This document shows, in pieces, positions 1-10,278 of a DNA stretch of 64,000 nucleotides. Numbering within the stretch: the first letter of the stretch is position 1; each line of letters starts with the position of its first letter. A program made the translations under genes and the position numbers. A model generated the notes under the pieces. The model worked only from the letters and a program-made list of their open reading frames with translations. It did no database searches and was not told where the DNA came from. Source of the DNA: Rhizobium sp. BK251 (lineage in GTDB: Bacteria; Pseudomonadota; Alphaproteobacteria; Rhizobiales; Rhizobiaceae). The stretch covers positions 310,001 to 374,000 of the forward strand of contig NZ_SLUQ01000007.1 in assembly GCF_004345245.1 (NCBI RefSeq), given 5' to 3'.

Positions 1-1
1 G

Positions 2-1081
2 TGCGACAGCACCAATGCCCTGCGCGATGGTGTCTCGCCCTCCGAGAAGGACGTTTCGGAAAGCCTGCGAAAGATCATCGAGAATGCCGAGGGTCGCGTG
101 GCGATCACCACCTTCTCCTCCAACGTCGGGCGCATACGAACGGTGGCCGAGGCGGCGGAAGCCGCCGGCCGCGAGGTCCTCCTGCTTGGCAGCTCGCTGA
201 AGCGCGTGGTCGATGTCGCGCGCGACGTCGGGCTGATGGAGGGCATAAAGCCCTTCATCGACGAGGACGAGTACGGCTATATCCCGCGCGACAAGATGGT
301 CGTCATCCTGACCGGCAGCCAGGGTGAGCCGCGCGCCGCGCTGGCCAAGCTTTCCCGCGACGAGATGCGCAATGTCGCCTTTGCTGCCGGCGACATCGTG
401 GTGTTCTCCTCGCGCGCCATTCCGGGCAACGAGAAGGCGATCCAGGACATCAAGAACGGCCTGGTGGAGCAGGGCGTCCACATCATCACGGACAGCGAGG
501 CCCTCGTTCATGTCTCCGGCCATCCGCGCCGCAACGAACTGCAGAAGATGTACCAGTGGACGCGGCCGAAGATCGTCGTTCCGGTGCATGGCGAAGCGGC
601 GCACCTGACGGCGCACAAGGAGCTTGCCGAGCAATCCGGCATCGGCATCGTGCCGCGCGTGCGCAATGGCGACGTGCTGCGGCTCGCGCCAGACCCTGTC
701 GAGGTCGTCGACGAGGCACCGCACGGCCGGATCTACAAGGATGGCACGCTCATCGGCGATTTCGACGAGATGGGCATCGGTGAGCGCAAGAAGCTGTCCT
801 ATGTCGGCCATGTCGCCGTCAACGTCATCCTCGACAGTCGCCTGGACATCATGGGTGATCCGACCATCGTGCCGATCGGGCTGCCGATGTATGACGACGA
901 GGGCGACGACATGGAGGACACGCTCTATGACGCCATCGTCGGCGCCATCGAGAGCATCCCGCGGGCGCGCCGCAAGGATCTCGCCATGCTGCAGGAGGCT
1001 GTGCGCCGCGCGGTGCGCGCTGCCACCAACCAGGCCTGGGGAAAGAAGCCCCTCGTCACCGTGTTCCTGACGAAAGTCTGA
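2..1081 (+). CDS. rnj: Ribonuclease J, C-terminal part (5' truncated by window edge)
   Basis: The reading frame is open from base 2 and begins inside the conserved DSTNA motif of the beta-CASP nucleases, so the N-terminal metallo-beta-lactamase half lies outside the window. The 359 residues seen include the beta-CASP part (SSNVGRI, TGSQGEP, VVFSSRAIPGNE), the HVSGHPRR motif and VPVHGE, followed by the C-terminal RNase J domain. RNase J is a 5'-3' exo- and endoribonuclease for rRNA and mRNA maturation. The next gene, mce, follows after 57 bases on the same strand. Family assignment is firm. Confidence 0.95.
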   Translation, partial: CDSTNALRDGVSPSEKDVSESLRKIIENAEGRVAITTFSSNVGRIRTVAEAAEAAGREVLLLGSSLKRVVDVARDVGLMEGIKPFIDEDEYGYIPRDKMVVILTGSQGEPRAALAKLSRDEMRNVAFAAGDIVVFSSRAIPGNEKAIQDIKNGLVEQGVHIITDSEALVHVSGHPRRNELQKMYQWTRPKIVVPVHGEAAHLTAHKELAEQSGIGIVPRVRNGDVLRLAPDPVEVVDEAPHGRIYKDGTLIGDFDEMGIGERKKLSYVGHVAVNVILDSRLDIMGDPTIVPIGLPMYDDEGDDMEDTLYDAIVGAIESIPRARRKDLAMLQEAVRRAVRAATNQAWGKKPLVTVFLTKV

Positions 1082-1138
1082 CTTGCCGGGGAGAGCAGGT
1101 CTCGGTTTAAACTCCCAGCTCTCTCGGACAGGAAGCCC

Positions 1139-1543
1139 ATGCTCGGACGCGTCAATCATGTAGCCATCGCAGTGCCCGACCTCGCAGCGGCGGCCGCAGC
1201 CTATCGCGACACGCTCGGAGCTGTCGTGTCTGCGCCGCAGGCGCTTCCGGAGCACGGCGTCACGGTTGTCTTCGTGGAACTGCCCAACACGAAGGTCGAG
1301 CTACTGGAGCCGCTTGGCGAAGGTTCGCCGATTGCCGCCTTCCTCGCGAAGAACCCGGCCGGCGGCATGCACCACATCTGCTACGAGGTGGCGGACATCG
1401 CCGCCGCGCGTGACGGGCTCGTCCAAGCGGGGGCGAGGGTCCTTGGCGATGGGACGCCCAGGACCGGTGCCCATGGCAAGCCCGTCCTCTTCCTGCATCC
1501 GAAGGATTTCTTCGGGACCCTCATCGAACTGGAAGAGGTCTGA
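1139..1543 (+). CDS. mce: Methylmalonyl-CoA epimerase
   Basis: This 134-residue protein is a single glyoxalase/VOC-fold unit pair. It interconverts the R and S forms of methylmalonyl-CoA in propionyl-CoA breakdown. Visible marks are the N-terminal NHVAIAVPD strand with the first metal-binding His (residue 7), the GGMHHICYEV block with the second His, and the C-terminal TLIELEEV Glu. The length is typical of the family. It lies between rnj and a DUF1467 gene, an order common in Rhizobiaceae (from memory). Confidence 0.93.
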   Translation: MLGRVNHVAIAVPDLAAAAAAYRDTLGAVVSAPQALPEHGVTVVFVELPNTKVELLEPLGEGSPIAAFLAKNPAGGMHHICYEVADIAAARDGLVQAGARVLGDGTPRTGAHGKPVLFLHPKDFFGTLIELEEV

Positions 1544-1705
1544 CGCCTCGCGCAGATCGTCGCGGCCGAGCTTTCATCCTTTGAGTTGACGTCGGTTACG
1601 CCCTATAAGGATTGCATGTCGCGGGGGAGGCCTGCGAGAAAGTGCGAACCCATTCCGGGCACCTGCCGTGGGAGCATGGGCGGTCGCAAAAGAGACGGGG
1701 AATTT

Positions 1706-1981
1706 ATGCTTCAGGCATTCCTGCAGGGCTTTGCAGTCTATTTCATCATCTGGTGGATCACGCTGTTCGCCATGCTTCCGGTCGGTCTTCGCACGCAGGC
1801 CGAAGACAACGACGTTGTGCTCGGCACGGTAGAAAGCGCCCCGACGCGCTTCCGCGCCCGGCTGGTGTTTTTCTTGACGACGCTGGTGTCCGGCCTGGTC
1901 TATGGCGGCTGGTATATCTGTTCGACCTATTTCGGCCTCGGCTTCGACGCGCTGCCTCAGATCGGGCCGAGATTCTATTAG
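1706..1981 (+). CDS. DUF1467 family small membrane protein
   Basis: A 91-residue protein with two predicted membrane helices: about residues 5-28 (FAVYFIIWWITLFAMLPVGL) and about 52-74 (LVFFLTTLVSGLVYGG). The first helix contains the WWITLF-LPVGLRTQ signature of DUF1467, a small alphaproteobacterial family of unknown function. The frame is open further upstream to 1586, but the ATG at 1706 follows a purine-rich GACGGGG and starts at the conserved MLQAF-type N-terminus, so I chose it. Function is not known. Confidence 0.85.
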   Translation: MLQAFLQGFAVYFIIWWITLFAMLPVGLRTQAEDNDVVLGTVESAPTRFRARLVFFLTTLVSGLVYGGWYICSTYFGLGFDALPQIGPRFY

Positions 1982-2160
1982 GGCAATTGCTCAATTCGTG
2001 AGCATTTCGCCGGCATTAATTTGTTGGTCGTCACACCCTTGTCACGGAATTCGTGCAAAGACTGCCCCAACGCAACATGGCATTACCTTAGGTGAGGTCA
2101 GGCGTCGACAAAGCGGTCCGCGGTGCGGCCAGGGTCGATGCCGTTGAGAAAAAGCAAAAA

Positions 2161-2185
2161 AAAACAAGGCTAAAAGCCTTGTTTT
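2161..2185 (+). terminator. Rho-independent terminator after DUF1467
   Basis: AAAACAAGGC and GCCTTGTTTT form a perfect 10-bp stem around a 5-base loop (TAAAA). The right arm ends in a T run, and the left side is A-rich, so the hairpin could work in both directions. It would end the rnj-mce-DUF1467 transcript and separate it from proS. Confidence 0.8.
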
Positions 2186-2380
2186 AAGTATCGCGTGATC
2201 CTTAACCGTTGCCGGGGCAGCGAATAAACGCGCCTAAGATCTGATCCTCCCAAGACTTGACCGCGAGAACGGCAAGAATTTAACCTTCCTGCCTCTTTTG
2301 TGAGCCAAAACTAGCTCAAAGAATGTGCTTTGTCATCAGCTTTTTTTGCATTTTTGCTACACTCAGGCAAAATATTTCTG

Positions 2381-2411
2381 TTGACAACATTTTTGTTCAA
2401 GCCCTTATAAA
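2381..2411 (+). promoter_or_regulatory. Predicted proS promoter
   Basis: A perfect -35 hexamer TTGACA (2381-2386) is followed after 18 bases by TTATAA (2405-2410), which overlaps TATAAAT. This is the best promoter match in the region. It lies downstream of the terminator at 2161-2185 and about 180 bases before the proS start codon. Confidence 0.6.
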
Positions 2412-2592
2412 TAAGCCATTTTTTTGAGATCGAGAAAAGCGGGCTTCCGTTTGCTCCATCCAGCGCCGTCGGCCAGCTCCCTTGCAGAGCCGGGTTTCCT
2501 TCGGGCCGCGAAGCGGATATGAACGCCTCCAGCACATTATTCGTCCTCGATTCCGTTTCGGGCGGAACGTCAAAACATTCTGGAAATCGCTC

Positions 2593-3915
2593 ATGCGTCT
2601 GTCCCGCTATTTCATGCCCATCCTGAAGGAAAACCCCAAGGAGGCGGAAATCGTCTCCCACCGGCTGATGCTGCGCGCCGGCATGATCCGCCAGCAGTCG
2701 CAGGGGATCTATTCCTGGCTGCCGCTGGGCAAGCGCGTGCTCGACAAGGTCAACAACATCATCCGCGAGGAGCAGAACCGTTCCGGCGCGATCGAGCTTC
2801 TGATGCCGACGCTGCAGTCCGCCGAGCTCTGGCAGGAAAGCGGCCGCTACGATGCCTATGGCAAGGAGATGCTGCGCATCAAGGACCGCCAGGACCGTCC
2901 GATGCTCTACGGACCGACCAACGAGGAAATGGTCACGGATATCTTCCGGTCCTACGTCAAGTCCTACAAGGACCTGCCGATCAACCTCTATCATATCCAG
3001 TTGAAGTTCCGCGACGAGATCCGTCCGCGCTTCGGCACCATGCGCTCGCGCGAATTCCTGATGAAGGATGCCTATTCCTTCGACCTGACGCGCGAGGGCG
3101 CCGAGCACTCCTACAACAAGATGTTCGCAGCCTACCTGCGCACCTTCTCGCGGCTCGGCCTCCGCGCCATTCCGATGCGCGCCGACACCGGCCCGATCGG
3201 CGGCAATCTCAGCCACGAGTTCATCATCCTTGCCGATACCGGCGAGTCGGAGGTCTTCTGCCACAAGGATTTCGTCAATTTCGACATTCCTGGCGAGGAT
3301 ACGAACTTCGACGATGTCGAAGGCCTGAAGGCGATCTTCGACAAGTGGACCTCGCTCTATGCGGCGACCTCGGAAATGCATGACGAGGCGGCGTTCAATG
3401 CGGTTCCTGAAGGCGACCGCCTTTCGGCGCGCGGCATCGAGGTCGGCCACATCTTCTATTTCGGCACCAAGTATTCCGAGCCGATGGGCGCGAAAGTGCA
3501 GGGTCCGGACGGCAAGGAGCACTTTGTCCACATGGGGTCCTACGGCATCGGCCCGACGCGTCTCGTTCCGGCGATCATCGAGGCCTCGCACGATGAAAAC
3601 GGCATCATCTGGCCGGCATCGGTCGCGCCGTTCGATGCAGTTGTGATTAACATGAAGCCCGGCGATGAAGGCTGTGACGCTGCCTGCGAAAAGCTTTATT
3701 CGGCGTTCACTAAGGCCGGAAAGGACGTCCTTTACGATGATCGCGACGAGCGGGCGGGCACGAAATTCGCAACCGCCGATCTGATCGGCGTACCCGTCCA
3801 GATCATTGCCGGCCCGCGCGCAGTCGCGAGCGGCGAGGTCGAAGTGAAGGATCGCAAGACCGGTGCGCGCGAAACGATGAGCATCGAGGCGGCGATCAAC
3901 AAGTTCGTGGGCTGA
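2593..3915 (+). CDS. proS: Prolyl-tRNA synthetase (short alphaproteobacterial type)
   Basis: This 440-residue class II aminoacyl-tRNA synthetase charges tRNA-Pro. Motif 2 is seen as FRDEIRPRFGTMRSREFLMK (about residues 139-158) and motif 3 as GSYGIGPTRL (about 314-323), followed by the C-terminal anticodon-binding domain (KDVLYDDRDERAGTKFATAD). The YbaK-type editing insertion of the E. coli enzyme is absent, as usual for this short form. The ATG at 2593 gives the family's N-terminus MRLSRYFMPI; an upstream in-frame ATG at 2482 would add 37 residues with no homology. It starts a proS-lolC/E-lolD gene row. Confidence 0.96.
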   Translation: MRLSRYFMPILKENPKEAEIVSHRLMLRAGMIRQQSQGIYSWLPLGKRVLDKVNNIIREEQNRSGAIELLMPTLQSAELWQESGRYDAYGKEMLRIKDRQDRPMLYGPTNEEMVTDIFRSYVKSYKDLPINLYHIQLKFRDEIRPRFGTMRSREFLMKDAYSFDLTREGAEHSYNKMFAAYLRTFSRLGLRAIPMRADTGPIGGNLSHEFIILADTGESEVFCHKDFVNFDIPGEDTNFDDVEGLKAIFDKWTSLYAATSEMHDEAAFNAVPEGDRLSARGIEVGHIFYFGTKYSEPMGAKVQGPDGKEHFVHMGSYGIGPTRLVPAIIEASHDENGIIWPASVAPFDAVVINMKPGDEGCDAACEKLYSAFTKAGKDVLYDDRDERAGTKFATADLIGVPVQIIAGPRAVASGEVEVKDRKTGARETMSIEAAINKFVG

Positions 3916-3932
3916 AACACAACGGAGGCGGC

Positions 3933-5243
3933 ATGGCGGTGGGCACAGCGGTGGACCAGCAGGAGGCGACATCCGGCTCTGGTCCGGTTATTCGACCGTT
4001 TTCCACCTTCGAACGACTTGTGGCGTGGCGCTATCTGCGTGCCCGCCGCAAGGAAGCGTTCATCTCCGTCATTGCGGGCTTTTCCTTCATCGGCATCATG
4101 CTGGGTGTTGCGACACTCATCATCGTCATGGCCGTCATGAATGGCTTCCGCACCGAGCTGGTTTCCAGGATCCTCGGCATCAACGGTCACATCATCGTCC
4201 AGCCGGTGGACGGGCCCTTTACCGACTACCCGGCGCTTACCGAAAAGCTCTCGGCTGTGCCCGGCATCAAGATGGCGCTGCCGCTGGTGGAGGGCCAGGT
4301 TCTTGCCTCGTCGCAGGCGGGAGGCAACACCGGCGCGTTGGTGCGCGGCGCCCGCGCCGAGGATCTGACGAAGCTCAAGACCATTTCCGGCAACATCAAG
4401 TCCGGCGACATGGTCGGCTTTGCCGCCGGCGACGGCCTGCTGATCGGCTCGCGCATGGCCGCACAGCTTGGCCTGCGCGTCGGCGACCTGATTACGCTCA
4501 CGTCACCGGAAGGTGACATCACGCCCCTCGGCGTCAATCCGCGCATCAAGTCCTACAAGGTCTCGGGCATCTTCGAGATCGGCATGTCGGAATACGATGC
4601 GTCGATCATCTATATGCCGCTCGAGGAAGCGCAACTCTATTTCAATGCCGACGGCCTCGTGCAGTCGATCGAGCTCTTCGTCGACAACCCCGACGACATC
4701 GACAATCTTCGTCCGAAGCTCGAAGAGGCGGCAGGCCGCCAGATCTTCCTTACCGACTGGCGCCAGCGCAACCAGACCTTCTTCTCGGCCCTCCAGGTCG
4801 AGCGCAACGTCATGTTCATGATCCTGACGCTGATCGTCATCGTCGCGGCGCTCAACATCATCTCCGGCCTCATCATGCTGGTGAAGGACAAGGGCAGCGA
4901 CATCGCCATTCTGCGTACCATGGGCGCGAGCTCCGGCGCGATCATGCGCATCTTCTTCATGACGGGTGCCGCGATCGGCATCGTCGGCACCCTGGCAGGC
5001 GTCGCGCTCGGCGTCGTGGTCTGCGTCAACATCGAGTCGATCCGCGAGTTCTTCTCCTGGGTGTCGGGCACGGTGCTCTTCGACCCCGAACTCTATTTCC
5101 TCAGCCAGCTGCCGGCGGAGATGAATTTCGGCGAGACGCTATCGGTCGTCGTCATGGCGCTCGGCCTGTCGTTCATCGCGACTATCATCCCGGCCTGGCG
5201 CGCCTCGCGCCTCGATCCCGTCCAGGCGCTTCGCTACGAGTAA
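3933..5243 (+). CDS. lolC: Lipoprotein-releasing ABC transporter permease (LolC/LolE family)
   Basis: A 436-residue inner-membrane permease that, with LolD, extracts outer-membrane lipoproteins from the inner membrane and passes them to LolA. The N-terminal helix is at about residues 45-71 (SVIAGFSFIGIMLGVATLII), then a large periplasmic domain of about 220 residues. The C-terminal FtsX-type domain has three helices (about 292-316, 344-368 and 404-430) and ends RASRLDPVQALRYE, the usual family end. It begins 17 bases after proS and ends 3 bases before lolD. Like many alphaproteobacteria, only one permease gene is present here, so LolC and LolE cannot be told apart. Confidence 0.93.
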   Translation: MAVGTAVDQQEATSGSGPVIRPFSTFERLVAWRYLRARRKEAFISVIAGFSFIGIMLGVATLIIVMAVMNGFRTELVSRILGINGHIIVQPVDGPFTDYPALTEKLSAVPGIKMALPLVEGQVLASSQAGGNTGALVRGARAEDLTKLKTISGNIKSGDMVGFAAGDGLLIGSRMAAQLGLRVGDLITLTSPEGDITPLGVNPRIKSYKVSGIFEIGMSEYDASIIYMPLEEAQLYFNADGLVQSIELFVDNPDDIDNLRPKLEEAAGRQIFLTDWRQRNQTFFSALQVERNVMFMILTLIVIVAALNIISGLIMLVKDKGSDIAILRTMGASSGAIMRIFFMTGAAIGIVGTLAGVALGVVVCVNIESIREFFSWVSGTVLFDPELYFLSQLPAEMNFGETLSVVVMALGLSFIATIIPAWRASRLDPVQALRYE

Positions 5244-5246
5244 GGA

Positions 5247-5942
<696 letters not shown>

Positions 5943-6070
5943 AATCAGGCGCCGGGTGGTCGATGGTGTCCCGTGTTGAGGCGCGGGTGCTGGACCGGCT
6001 TGCATACATAGCCCAACCTTGCTGCCAGTCATTCGCGCCCTGCGCCGCAATCCAGCCGGAGAGCCCTCAT

Positions 6071-6101
6071 GGTAGGTTACTGTATGTTATCGTAACCTAC
6101 C
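6071..6101. promoter_or_regulatory. Perfect inverted repeat upstream of the sulfatase (candidate operator)
   Basis: GGTAGGTTAC (6071-6080) and GTAACCTACC (6092-6101) are perfect 10-bp arms separated by 11 bases. No T run follows, so it does not look like a terminator for lolD. It lies 136 bases before the sulfatase start and has the size of an operator for a dimeric repressor such as a TetR-family protein. No regulator gene is adjacent, so the binding protein is unknown. Confidence 0.5.
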
Positions 6102-6236
6102 TCCGCTCGAAAATACTTCCGCCGTCGCATGCTGTATACGTCTGTCGTTCTATTATCGACTTTCATCTGTGCATTGACAGCGGGAAGTGTCGCTCGCTTT
6201 CCCGTCTTGGCAATAGCCAACAGGGAGCATTGAACG

Positions 6237-8636
6237 ATGAAAACGCGTCTCTACCTCGCGGTGCTCGCCGCCAGTTGTTTTTCTGTCTTTCCCGCTGCCG
6301 CCCAGCAAGTCACCGGCACTCCAGGGTCGCCCAGCGCCACCTCGACGATCGATGGCCAGTCTCTGCCGGCCGCGCCGCCAGCGTTCGGCGGGACCATCAA
6401 CCTGGACGCCCAGCAGTCGACGCCCTGGTGGCCCCCCAGCGTCGTCCCGCCAAAGGGCGCGCCCAACGTCCTGCTGATCATCACTGACGATGCGGGCTAC
6501 GGTGTTTCGGGAACCTTCGGTGGCGTCATCCCGACGCCCACGCTCGATGCCGTGGCGGCGGCCGGGCTGCGCTACACCCAGTTCCACTCCACCGCGCTCT
6601 GCTCGCCGACGCGCGCCGCGTTGATCACCGGGCGGAACCACCATTCGTCGGGCTTCGGCGTGATCGCCGAACAGGCCACCGGTTTTCCCGGTTACGATAC
6701 GATCATCGGTCCGAACAATGCCACGATCGGCAACATCCTCAAGAACCATGGCTATGCCACCTCGTGGTTTGGCAAGAACCACAATACCCCTACCAACGCA
6801 TACTCGACCTCGGGCCCGTTCGATCAGTGGCCCTCGGGCATGGGCTTCGACTATTTCTACGGTTTCATGGGCGGAGAATCGAACCAGTGGGTGCCCTGGC
6901 TGTTCCGCAACCACACCCAGATCTCTCCGTGGAATGAAAATCCCAAATATAACCTGATCACCGGCATGGCCGACGATGCCATCAACTACCTGCGCGAGAC
7001 CAATGCCGCGACGCCGGAGAAGCCGTTCTTCCTCTACTACGCGCCCGGCGCGACCCACGCACCCCACCATCCGACCGAGGAATGGATCAAGAAATTCGAG
7101 GGCAAGTTCGACATGGGCTGGAATGCCATGCGCGACCAGATCTTCGCCAACCAGAAGCGGCTTGGCGTGATCCCCGAGAACGCCAAGCTCACCCCCTGGC
7201 CCGACGATCTGCCGCAGTGGGATACGCTGAGCGCGGATGAAAAGAAAATGTTCGCCCGCCAGGCGGAGGTTTTTGCTGCCTATGTTGCCTATGCGGATAA
7301 TGAGATCGGCCGGGTGATCGACGAGGTTCGCAAACAAGGCAAGCTCGACAATACGCTCATCATCTACATCGAGGGCGATAACGGTACCAGCGCCGAAGGC
7401 TCGACCATCGGCACCGCGTTTGACCTTGCAGCCATCCAGGGCATCAACATGCCCGTCGCGGATCAGCTGAAGTATTACGACGCCTGGGGTTCGGACGTGA
7501 CGACGCCGCATATGTCGGTTGCCTGGTCGTGGGCCTTTGATACGCCGTTCAAATGGACCAAGCAGATCGCGTCGCATTTCGGCGGCACGCGTCAGGGCAT
7601 CGCGATGTCATGGCCGGGACATATTACCGACACCGGCGGCGTTCGCAGCCAGTTTCACCATGTGATCGATATCGTGCCGACGATTCTGGAGGCCACCGGC
7701 ATTCAGGCACCACAAACGGTGAATGGCATTGCCCAGAAGCCGATCGAGGGCGTCAGCATGGCCTATACCTGGTCGAAGGGGGCAAAGGACGTGCCGTCGG
7801 CCCGCCAGACCCAGTATTTCGAGATGTTCGGCGACCGCGCCATCTATCATGACGGCTGGATCGCCTCGACCACGCCGCCCGCCGGGCCTTGGCTGCTCGG
7901 CCTCGGCAAGCTTCCCAATGTACTCGATGGCTACAACTGGGAACTCTACGATATTACCAAGGACTTCTCGCAGTTCGACGATGTTGCCGCCAAGGAGCCG
8001 GCCAAGCTCAAGGAACTGCAGGAGCTGTTCCTGGTAGAGGCCGCGAAGTACCAGGTGTTCCCGCTCGACAACTCGGTCGCCACGCGGTTCATAGCGCCAC
8101 GGCCGAGCGCCACCGCCGGCAGGGACACGTTCACTTATACCGGCACGCTCTCGGGCCTGCCGCCATCCTCTGCCCCCAGCCCACTGACCCGGTCCTACAC
8201 GATCACCGCGGAAATCGAGGTTCCCGAGGGCGGCGGCGAAGGCATGATCAACACGCTCGGCGGCCGTTTCGGCGGCTATGGTCTCTACCTGCTGAAAGGC
8301 AAGCCGATCTTCACCTACAACATGATGGGGCTGGAGCGCTTCCGCTGGGAGGGCGCGGACGCCTTGGCCTCCGGCAAACACACCGTCGTTTTCGATTTCA
8401 CCTATGATGGACCCGGTTTCGGCAAGGGTGGGACAGGTGTCTTGAGCGTTGATGGTGCCGAAATTGCCAAGCAGACAATTCCGCATACCATCCCCTTCCT
8501 TGCGACAATCGACGAATCTTTCGACGTCGGTATCGACACCCGGTTACCGATTGACGATAAGGACTACCAGGTGCCTTTCCCCTTCACCGGCACGCTCGAC
8601 AAGCTGACGGTGAAGGTCGGGCCGACACAGCTCTAG
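6237..8636 (+). CDS. Secreted sulfatase (arylsulfatase type, FGly-dependent)
   Basis: This 799-residue enzyme should hydrolyse sulfate esters in the periplasm. A Sec signal peptide occupies residues 1-22 (ends PAAAQQ). The N-terminal metal site is LLIITDDAGYG, and the catalytic Cys122 lies in CSPTRAALITGR, the CxPxR motif matured to formylglycine. Later come GKNHNTP and the EGDNGTS metal-ligand region. A beta-rich C-terminal domain of roughly 190 residues follows, as in the long bacterial arylsulfatases. SD-like AGGGAG precedes the ATG. No FGly-generating enzyme or anaerobic sulfatase maturase is adjacent. The substrate cannot be told from sequence. Confidence 0.88.
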   Translation: MKTRLYLAVLAASCFSVFPAAAQQVTGTPGSPSATSTIDGQSLPAAPPAFGGTINLDAQQSTPWWPPSVVPPKGAPNVLLIITDDAGYGVSGTFGGVIPTPTLDAVAAAGLRYTQFHSTALCSPTRAALITGRNHHSSGFGVIAEQATGFPGYDTIIGPNNATIGNILKNHGYATSWFGKNHNTPTNAYSTSGPFDQWPSGMGFDYFYGFMGGESNQWVPWLFRNHTQISPWNENPKYNLITGMADDAINYLRETNAATPEKPFFLYYAPGATHAPHHPTEEWIKKFEGKFDMGWNAMRDQIFANQKRLGVIPENAKLTPWPDDLPQWDTLSADEKKMFARQAEVFAAYVAYADNEIGRVIDEVRKQGKLDNTLIIYIEGDNGTSAEGSTIGTAFDLAAIQGINMPVADQLKYYDAWGSDVTTPHMSVAWSWAFDTPFKWTKQIASHFGGTRQGIAMSWPGHITDTGGVRSQFHHVIDIVPTILEATGIQAPQTVNGIAQKPIEGVSMAYTWSKGAKDVPSARQTQYFEMFGDRAIYHDGWIASTTPPAGPWLLGLGKLPNVLDGYNWELYDITKDFSQFDDVAAKEPAKLKELQELFLVEAAKYQVFPLDNSVATRFIAPRPSATAGRDTFTYTGTLSGLPPSSAPSPLTRSYTITAEIEVPEGGGEGMINTLGGRFGGYGLYLLKGKPIFTYNMMGLERFRWEGADALASGKHTVVFDFTYDGPGFGKGGTGVLSVDGAEIAKQTIPHTIPFLATIDESFDVGIDTRLPIDDKDYQVPFPFTGTLDKLTVKVGPTQL

Positions 8637-9020
8637 GCAGAGCCGCCACACCGGCCAGCCTCCTGCGACAAGCGTTTCAGTGCCACAAGCAAGGGGCACT
8701 GAATTCCTTCATGGAAGGAACGGCAGGAGTCGTCGCTCGCATGAACTCCAGTGACGCCGAATCGCATTCGCGCCGTTTGCGAAACAGCTCCGGATTTCCG
8801 TGCCGCCGCTCCTCCGACGATCGTGGCCCAGCCAAATTCGCGGAACTGTGTAGCAAATGCCACCAACGACCGCTTCTGGGCCCAAACCGGTCATTGGTTG
8901 TCGCAAATATCGGTCGCAAGACACTGACTTTTGCAAGTGAGTTTCGCGACGAAGATTTCCCTGAAGGTTCAATCTAAGTGCTTCTGTCGCGGAATCTAGG
9001 ATTTTTGCGACGACTGGCCG
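8637..9020. other. Intergenic region between sulfatase and MFS gene
   Basis: About 380 bases with no gene I can support. A short frame at 8711-8977 lacks any recognised family. The right half is AT-richer and holds several TTGCGA/TCGCAA words (for example 8898-8906 and 8913-8919) and the 13-mer CTGACTTTTGCAA at 8924-8936. That 13-mer recurs at 10399-10411, on the other side of the MFS gene. Confidence 0.4.
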
Positions 9021-10274
9021 TTAAACCTGCCCAAAGACAGTCTCTTGTTCAACCGGCAGGGCACGTAGTCCCGGCACAGGCGATAGGAGGATAATCAGAA
9101 ACTGGACCAAGAATCCTCCTGTTGCCAAGAATAGACATGCTGCAACGCCGAAATAGCCAGCGACTAGAGCACCGAGCGCAGCTCCGAGCGGCCTTGAACC
9201 ATAGGTGGCGGTCATTATCAGCGCCGAAACTCGACCAAGCATGACGTTTGGCGTAACCGCCTGACGCAACGTCATCGTCGTGATGCTCCAAAGGATTGGC
9301 CCGACGCCGAACACGAAGAAACTGATGCATACCAGCCAGAATGAAGGAAACCAGAGTGTCAACAACATGAGGCAGGCTCCACAAAATCCTCCGAGCGGCC
9401 CCAGAACAATCATGGTTCCAACCGAAAAGCGCCGCGCGAGGACGGGCACGATCATGGCTCCTACAATCATGCCGACACCATCAACTCCCAACGCAATGCC
9501 TACCTGGGTTGCACTCATGCCGAGGTTCTGGACGGCGTAGGCAACAAAGACTGCTATCAAAATCACCCACGCGGTATTAAAGAAAATCGCGGTGAACAGG
9601 ATCGGAAGCAGGAATTTATGATGTGCAACGAATGTCGCTCCCGCCTTCAGGTCTTGTAGCGGGTTGCTGAAGGGGCGTGGTGTCACATTGTCTTTTGGAA
9701 TGCTTGCTAGATACAGCGCGGCCAGAATGGAAAGCACGGTTGCAAGGACATAGGCAGTAGAAGCGCCGGTCCAACCGACCAATGCACCACCAAGAGCGGG
9801 GCCAGCGGCAAATGCGGCGCTGCGCACCAATTCAAGCCAGCGGTTCGCATCGCCAAGTCGTGCACGGGGTACAATCGAGGGAATAATCGCAGGAGCGGCC
9901 ACGCTGTAACAAACCGTCCCGACGGCTCCAATGAAGCCGAGAACTGCGAGTAGCGGCACATTCAGCAGTCCAGATACTAAAAGCAATACAATAACGATAA
10001 GGGAAAAGCTGCGTAGGACCTCCGATCCCACCATCAATGTTTTGCGCGAGGCCCGATCAACGGCAAGTCCGGCGGGAATGGACAGCAACAAAAACGGAAG
10101 GGTTTGCGCCATTTGCAGCCATCCCGTTTCAACCGGCCCTGCACCAAGCAACAAAACCGCCGCCAATGGAGCGGCTGCCAATGCTATCTGCTCGGAAAAC
10201 TGTGCGAAGAGATTCGACCAGCCTATGCGTTTGAATGCGGGGGGTAGTGGAGCCGATTGGGTGGAATTCAACAT
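9021..10274 (-). CDS. MFS transporter (EntS-like exporter subfamily)
   Basis: A 417-residue protein with about 12 hydrophobic helices and the MFS loop motif AGLAVDRASRKTLM between helices 2 and 3. The overall pattern (FSEQIALAAAPLAAVLLLGA, then a second half starting at HHKFLLPILFT) fits the MFS_3/EntS-type drug or siderophore exporters. The substrate is unknown. Its codon use is visibly less GC-rich than neighbouring housekeeping genes, suggesting transfer. A perfect 11-bp inverted repeat covers its ribosome-binding site. Confidence 0.85.
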   Translation of the reverse strand: MLNSTQSAPLPPAFKRIGWSNLFAQFSEQIALAAAPLAAVLLLGAGPVETGWLQMAQTLPFLLLSIPAGLAVDRASRKTLMVGSEVLRSFSLIVIVLLLVSGLLNVPLLAVLGFIGAVGTVCYSVAAPAIIPSIVPRARLGDANRWLELVRSAAFAAGPALGGALVGWTGASTAYVLATVLSILAALYLASIPKDNVTPRPFSNPLQDLKAGATFVAHHKFLLPILFTAIFFNTAWVILIAVFVAYAVQNLGMSATQVGIALGVDGVGMIVGAMIVPVLARRFSVGTMIVLGPLGGFCGACLMLLTLWFPSFWLVCISFFVFGVGPILWSITTMTLRQAVTPNVMLGRVSALIMTATYGSRPLGAALGALVAGYFGVAACLFLATGGFLVQFLIILLSPVPGLRALPVEQETVFGQV

Positions 10275-10278
10275 CGTT

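Larger units (their letters stand above)
1982..2592. other. Intergenic region before proS
   Basis: About 610 bases without a convincing gene. It contains a strong perfect terminator hairpin near its middle (2161-2185) and a good sigma-70-like promoter (2381-2411) for proS, leaving a proS leader of about 175 nt. No T-box or other riboswitch pattern was recognised. Long reverse-strand frames here are shadows of proS. Confidence 0.6.

Noticed and set aside
2311..3972. 553-codon reverse-strand frame across proS
   Set aside because: Shadow of a GC-rich gene; its sequence has no family pattern while proS on the plus strand has all class II motifs.
8711..8977. 88-codon frame after the sulfatase
   Set aside because: No family signature, poor start context, and overlapping frames of equal length on the other strand.
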